In this document: positions 15,100 to 18,252 of the stretch, piece by piece | Position numbering within the stretch: position 1 is the first letter of the stretch | Layout of the letters: each line of letters starts with the position of its first letter | Assembly (NCBI GenBank): GCA_900555725.1 | Contig: USMD01000032.1 | Span: 1-18,252, forward strand | Source of the DNA: an uncultured Garciella sp. | GTDB lineage: Bacteria; Bacillota; Clostridia; Eubacteriales; Garciellaceae | Length of the DNA: 18,252 bases | Direction of reading: 5' to 3' | Position numbers and translations under genes: made by a program | Notes under the pieces: model-generated | Seen by the model: only the letters and a program-made list of their open reading frames with translations | Databases searched by the model: none | Told to the model about the DNA's origin: nothing

Positions 15100-15759
15100 A
15101 TGGAAATGTTTAAGCGCTTACCAAGTCATATTGGCATTATACCCGACGGAAATAGAAGATGGGCACTACAACATGGTATGGAAAAACAGGATGGCTATGC
15201 CTACGGAATTGACCCGGGATTTCAATTATATAAAATATGTTTAAATCTAGGAATTAAAGAGATGACCTTCTATGGATTTACCCAAGATAATACCAAAAGG
15301 CCAAAAGAACAGACCAAGGCTTTTCAAAAGGCCTGTGTAGATTCAGTAGAGAGTTTGGCTTATAAGGATGCAGAGTTATTGGTCATTGGAAATACAAAGT
15401 CTCCCTTATTTCCTAAGGAATTACTTCCCTATACCAAGCCTGTTAAGTTTGGAAAGGGAGGTATGCGAATTAATTTTCTAGTAAATTACGGATGGAATTG
15501 GGATCTAACCCAGGGGTTAAAAAACATAAACTCCTATTCTAGGGAAGAACTTTTAAAGAATATTGCTTCTTCGGATATTTCAAGAATTGATTTAATTATC
15601 CGGTGGGGAGGGCGAAGGAGATTAAGTGGATTTTTGCCAGTACAATCTATCTATGCAGATTTCTTTGTGGTAGAGGATTATTGGCCGGATTTTAAACCAG
15701 AACATTTCTACGAAGCATTAAGATGGTATCAAAAGCAGGACATTACCCTAGGAGGTTAA
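15100..15759 (+). CDS. Short cis-prenyltransferase (undecaprenyl diphosphate synthase family)
   Basis: A 219-residue cytoplasmic enzyme related to UppS, which builds Z-polyprenyl diphosphates by adding isopentenyl units. The first conserved region is HIGIIPDGNRRWA (10-22), with D16 as the catalytic aspartate. The second is FYGFTQDNTKRPKE, and the last is IIRWGGRRRLSGFL (166-179) followed by IYADFF and WPDF. Compared with classical UppS, the RTGGE motif reads RWGGR, so the threonine and glutamate are replaced, and the late metal-binding glutamate is D187. It is also about 20-30 residues shorter than usual. It may be a second, specialised synthase making shorter chains rather than the cell wall carrier enzyme. 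It stands alone, divergent from opuFA, and the ribosome site AAGGGTGTG is modest. Confidence 0.85.
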   Translation: MEMFKRLPSHIGIIPDGNRRWALQHGMEKQDGYAYGIDPGFQLYKICLNLGIKEMTFYGFTQDNTKRPKEQTKAFQKACVDSVESLAYKDAELLVIGNTKSPLFPKELLPYTKPVKFGKGGMRINFLVNYGWNWDLTQGLKNINSYSREELLKNIASSDISRIDLIIRWGGRRRLSGFLPVQSIYADFFVVEDYWPDFKPEHFYEALRWYQKQDITLGG

Positions 15760-15784
15760 TTTCTTAGTTTATCTGATAGCTAAT

Positions 15785-15936
15785 CGTCCCTAAGACTCCC
15801 ACTTCTTTAAGTGGGAGATAAGGGACGTTAAGATCCTGGATAACGGTTTGTAAAGTTCAGATGGAGTCTTAAACTCCACCTGAACTAAGAATCCTGTTAA
15901 TATTTATTCTTGATAGTGAATTAATGATGTTATCCA
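15785..15936. mobile_element. Hairpin cluster resembling an IS200/IS605-type end (no transposase)
   Basis: Hairpin 1 is CGTCCCT (15785-15791) with AGGGACG (15821-15827), enclosing CTCCCACTT (15796-15804) with AAGTGGGAG (15809-15817) and loop CTTT. Hairpin 2 pairs GTTCAG-TGGAGT (15855-15867) with ACTCCA-CTGAAC (15873-15885) with one mismatch. A looser pair TGGATAAC/GTTATCCA spans 15837-15936. Such paired hairpins recall the right end and guide-RNA scaffold region of IS605-family tnpB elements. No tnpA or tnpB remains nearby, so this would be a solo end or palindrome-associated element; another structured RNA is the alternative. From 15937 to 16019 I see nothing further. Confidence 0.4.
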
Positions 15937-16019
15937 TATGGACCATTGGAGGAACAAATATTTTATGGATCTTTTTATAAAAGGAAGTTCATCTTAATCT
16001 AAATTAAGAAAAGTTTGTA

Positions 16020-16048
16020 TTGACAAAGTGGAAAGGATTTACTAAAAT
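16020..16048 (+). promoter_or_regulatory. Sigma-A promoter of the cblTS operon
   Basis: TTGACA (16020-16025) and TAAAAT (16043-16048) are separated by 17 bp. Transcription would start near 16055, about 25 bp before the conserved core of the cobalamin riboswitch, placing the whole aptamer in the leader. Confidence 0.85.
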
Positions 16049-16072
16049 AAGGACAATAATAGAATAGATTCA

Positions 16073-16236
16073 ATTCAATAGGTGCCCAAGATATGGGAGA
16101 ATAGGGAATTTAGGTGAAAATCCTGAGCGGTCCCGCCACTGTAATTGGAGAGCATCCTCAAAAATCCACCTCTGTTTTTAAACAGCTGGGAAGGAAGAGG
16201 AATTGTAAACAGCCAAAAGCCAGGAGACCTGCCTAT
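16073..16236 (+). promoter_or_regulatory. Cobalamin riboswitch aptamer
   Basis: The hallmark segments appear in order: GGTGCCC (16081-16087), the GGGAATTTAGGTGAAAATCC core (about 16104-16123), GAGCGGTCCCGCCACTGTAA (about 16125-16144), CTGGGAAGG (about 16186-16194) and the B12 box AAGCCAGGAGACCTGCC (16217-16233). This is a class known to bind adenosylcobalamin or related corrinoids and to shut off downstream genes when B12 is plentiful. The edges are approximate. It sits 110 nt before cblT, with a terminator in between. Confidence 0.95.
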
Positions 16237-16278
16237 TTGCGTAGAGATTGTTTTACAAAGGAAAAGCTAGGTGATGGT

Positions 16279-16312
16279 AAAGTCTGCAGTAGAAAAGCTG
16301 TGGGCTTTTTTA
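16279..16312 (+). terminator. Riboswitch-controlled terminator
   Basis: AAAGTCTGCAG (16279-16289) can pair over all 11 positions, using several G-U pairs, with CTGTGGGCTTT (16298-16308), followed by a T-run (16306-16311) and TATATT. A possible antiterminator pairs TTTTAC (16251-16256) with GTAAAG (16277-16282), which overlaps the stem base. This suggests transcriptional control of cblTS. Confidence 0.7.
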
Positions 16313-16345
16313 TATTCCAAAATATTCTAAAGGGAGTGGTATTTT

Positions 16346-16864
16346 ATGAATCATCAGTTAAAAAAACTGACCTTTATGGCAATGTTTATTGCCCTAAGCA
16401 TTGTAGGAGCATATATCAAAGTTCCAAGTCCCACAGGGACGGTGGCCTTTGATTCTATGCCTGCTTATCTTGCAGCATTACTCTTAGGAGGAATTCCTGG
16501 AGGGATCATTGGTTTTTTAGGACATATGATTACCTCCGCCTATGGAGGATTTCCTCTTACCCTTCCAATACATTTGTTTGTCGCAGTGGAAATGGCAGTC
16601 ACTGTGATAGCTTATGGTTGGTTAACAAAGAGAATCAATCTTTTTATCGGAATAGTGGTGGTATCTTTACTAAATGGAGTAGGCTCTCCAGCAGTCATGG
16701 CATTGATCCCCGGCTATGGAATAGGTTTTTTTACAGCGATGGTATTGCCTTTGCTAGTAGGAAGCATAATGAATGTAGTCCTATCGGTGATTCTTTATAA
16801 GGCATTAGAAAGATCTCAAGTAATTCAACAAATGGATGTGTTTACCCATGATAAATCACTATAG
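16346..16864 (+). CDS. cblT: ECF-type S component, probable alpha-ribazole transporter CblT
   Basis: A 172-residue membrane protein with about five or six helices. It starts with KKLTFMAMFIALSIVGAYIKVPSPTG, the usual beginning of energy-coupling-factor S components, and contains LLLGGIPGGIIGFLGHMITSAYGG. Position under a cobalamin riboswitch and directly before a CblS-like kinase gene matches the known cblT-cblS pair, which takes up alpha-ribazole, the lower-ligand nucleoside of B12, for salvage. The shared ECF ATPases and T subunit are not in this window. GGGAG lies 9 nt before the ATG. The 3' end overlaps cblS by 17 nt. The S-component fold is clear; the specific substrate comes from context. 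Confidence 0.85.
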   Translation: MNHQLKKLTFMAMFIALSIVGAYIKVPSPTGTVAFDSMPAYLAALLLGGIPGGIIGFLGHMITSAYGGFPLTLPIHLFVAVEMAVTVIAYGWLTKRINLFIGIVVVSLLNGVGSPAVMALIPGYGIGFFTAMVLPLLVGSIMNVVLSVILYKALERSQVIQQMDVFTHDKSL

Positions 16865-17579
16865 GGATGTAGATTTGATACCTCTAACAGAAGAAAAATT
16901 ATTAGTTATTGCTTGTGACTCCTGTGGAGCCATTGGGGATAAAGAATTAGATCAGGTAAAAATATCTCCTTATTATGTGGGACAATCTACTGCAAGGGTA
17001 GTGATTATGGAGATTATGTCGGTAGGGGCTAATCCTGTGGCATTAACTGCTGCCATATGCAATGAAAACCAGCCTACAGGAGAGCAGATTCTGGAGGGAA
17101 TTAGAGAGGAACTAGCCCAGGCAGGATTTTCCCAGATTCCTATTACCATAAGTACTGAAAAGAATATGGTAACCCAACAAACAGGATTAGGAATATCCGT
17201 TGTAGCTATTTGTGAAAAAGAAAATCTAAGAATTGGGAAATCCCAAATTGGAGATATCGTCTATGTAGTAGGAGTACCTAAGGTGGGAGATGAAGTGGTA
17301 CAGGATCAAGGGAAAATTGCAGATTGTAGAGTCTTAAGGCAGATACTAAATATCCAAGGGGTAAGGGATATTATTCCCGTTGGCTCCCAAGGAATTGTAG
17401 GGGAGTGTAGAAAACTTGCTACATACCTAGGGGGACAATTTCAAAGGCTTTCTCCTTTAGATATCAATATAGAAAAATCTGCTGGACCCTGTACCACCAT
17501 TGTATTTACCGATCCCTATGAAATAGACTTACAGGGAAAGGTAGAAGTTCCCTATTTTTGCGTAGGGAAAATAATGTGA
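16848..17579 (+). CDS. cblS: Probable alpha-ribazole kinase CblS (AIR synthase-like fold)
   Basis: A 243-residue cytoplasmic protein related to the AIR synthase/ThiL/HypE/SelD superfamily. The N-terminal half shows LLVIACDSCGAIGDKELD, then YYVGQSTARVVIMEIMSVGANPVALTAAI, where these enzymes bind ATP and metal; the C-terminal half carries GDIVYVVGVPKVGDEVV. CblS enzymes phosphorylate alpha-ribazole to alpha-ribazole phosphate, which is then joined to activated cobinamide by the cobalamin synthase. No good ribosome site precedes either the ATG at 16848 or an in-frame ATG at 16836, so translation is probably coupled to cblT. I prefer 16848 because INHYRDVDLIPL starts the conserved part. The gene shares riboswitch control with cblT. 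Confidence 0.85.
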   Translation: MINHYRDVDLIPLTEEKLLVIACDSCGAIGDKELDQVKISPYYVGQSTARVVIMEIMSVGANPVALTAAICNENQPTGEQILEGIREELAQAGFSQIPITISTEKNMVTQQTGLGISVVAICEKENLRIGKSQIGDIVYVVGVPKVGDEVVQDQGKIADCRVLRQILNIQGVRDIIPVGSQGIVGECRKLATYLGGQFQRLSPLDINIEKSAGPCTTIVFTDPYEIDLQGKVEVPYFCVGKIM

Positions 17580-17659
17580 TGTTCTATCCATATGAAGCCA
17601 AGAACCCTGTTTATGAATTGCTTATAGTATGAGAAATGAATATTTAGATAGAATAGGGG

Positions 17660-18175
17660 TTATTTTTCATTCTTTACCAAAATCTTAGTAATTTCTCCCA
17701 CATACATAGTATGGTAGTCCTTATCCGGATACCATTTTCCGCAAATTTCCTTATCTAAAATGCAGTCTGGTTCAAACTTTTGAGCATAAAGTTTTTTACA
17801 GAAAATAGTTATTTTTGCTTCTTCAAAATAAGGAACATTATCCTGTTGAACTAAAGTAAGATTAGATTTTGAAATTTTATCCTCATCTCTACCTGATACA
17901 CTACCAAGATAGCTTAAGGTTTTCTTAAAACTGTCATCAAAAAAACTTAAAGAAAATTCATCAGAATGATCTACAAAGGTCTTTGTATAGCGTTGGGGAC
18001 GTAGTACAATAAAAGCTACATTTTTTCCCCACATAATGCCTAATCCTCCCCAGCTGGCAGTCATGGTGTTGGCCTTATGGTCTTTTTGGGCTGTGACCAA
18101 CATCCAATCATCTCCAATAAGCTTAAAAGGACTTTGATGGAATTCCTTTGGATCTAGTTCAGTAAAGTTAAACAT
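17660..18175 (-). CDS. Flavin reductase-like FMN-binding protein
   Basis: A 171-residue protein of the flavin reductase/FMN-binding split-barrel family. The ordered elements are WMLVTAQKDHKANTMTASWGGLGIMWGKNVAFIVLRPQRYTKTFV (about residues 24-68), where the TMTASWG stretch normally contacts FMN. FSLSFFD and then VSGRDEDKI follow. It may supply reduced flavin or act as an NAD(P)H:FMN oxidoreductase or flavoredoxin-like electron carrier; the partner is unknown. GGAGG lies 7 nt before the ATG. A TATAAT on the minus strand (18212-18207) could be its -10 box, but the -35 position falls beyond the true end of the contig. It converges with cblS across an 80-bp gap with no clear terminator. Confidence 0.88.
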   Translation of the reverse strand: MFNFTELDPKEFHQSPFKLIGDDWMLVTAQKDHKANTMTASWGGLGIMWGKNVAFIVLRPQRYTKTFVDHSDEFSLSFFDDSFKKTLSYLGSVSGRDEDKISKSNLTLVQQDNVPYFEEAKITIFCKKLYAQKFEPDCILDKEICGKWYPDKDYHTMYVGEITKILVKNEK

Positions 18176-18215
18176 AAATTTACCTCCTTGAATGTAGTCT
18201 TATTCTATTATATAG

Positions 18216-18252
18216 CTGTCTCTTATACACATCTCCGAGCCCACGAGACAGG
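18216..18252. other. Nextera sequencing adapter contamination
   Basis: The 19-bp Tn5 mosaic end CTGTCTCTTATACACATCT occupies 18216-18234 and is followed at once by CCGAGCCCACGAGAC (18235-18249), the Nextera i7-side adapter. The final AGG (18250-18252) may be the first bases of an index. This is library artefact: the natural sequence ends at 18215. Confidence 0.97.

Noticed and set aside
15948..16000. Small ORF after GGAGG at about 15948 (ATG at 15964)
   Set aside because: Spacing to the ATG is too long and the frame ends after about ten codons.
16114..16452. Open frame of 112 codons across the riboswitch and the start of cblT
   Set aside because: It lies inside the cobalamin aptamer and terminator and has no ribosome site; the conserved RNA explains the sequence.
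16836..16864. Frameshift or fusion between cblT and cblS
   Set aside because: Both proteins are full length and end or begin normally; the short overlap is ordinary translational coupling.

Overview
The window is AT-rich DNA from a low-GC Gram-positive bacterium, most likely an anaerobic member of the Clostridia. Supporting signs are strong GGAGG ribosome binding sites, sigma-A promoters with 17-bp spacers, a xanthine phosphoribosyltransferase, an OpuF-type osmolyte transporter, a GshF-type ATP-grasp protein and a cobalamin riboswitch driving alpha-ribazole salvage. I cannot name the genus. The last 37 bases (18216-18252) are not biological: they are Nextera sequencing adapter, so this is the raw end of an assembled contig.

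Layout. Bases 1-2650 (+): a glutaredoxin-like protein, a broken sigma-54 activator that has lost most of its AAA+ domain and its HTH, and a dicarboxylate/amino acid:cation symporter. 2675-3276 (-): xpt with a terminator that includes its own stop codon. 3311-3867: a gene-free stretch holding two large nested palindromes. 3884-6304 (-): a membrane transporter and a metal-dependent amidohydrolase under a perfect consensus promoter, probably uptake plus hydrolysis of one substrate. 6518-7225 (+): a 2-hydroxyacid dehydrogenase pseudogene with an internal deletion, whose end runs into a relic of the first palindromic repeat. 7200-9504 (-): a TetR regulator, ABC ATPase and ABC-2 permease with 4-nt overlaps, a self-regulated export operon. 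9702-12066 (-): a MATE transporter overlapping a stand-alone GshF-type ATP-grasp enzyme. 12230-14947 (-): the opuFA-opuFB compatible-solute importer with promoter and terminator. 15100-15759 (+): a divergent short cis-prenyltransferase. 15785-15936: hairpins resembling the end of an IS200/IS605 element. 16020-17579 (+): promoter, cobalamin riboswitch, terminator, cblT and cblS. 17660-18175 (-): a flavin-reductase-type flavoprotein.

Together these are accessory transport, stress and salvage functions: osmolyte import, drug or metabolite export, purine and corrinoid-ligand salvage, and peptide or amide use. The most unusual material is the small-scale genome decay: two genes with in-frame internal deletions, and long palindromic repeats with a relic copy at the broken end of one of them. 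I see no CRISPR array, phage genes, tRNA or rRNA, and no clear new multi-gene system.
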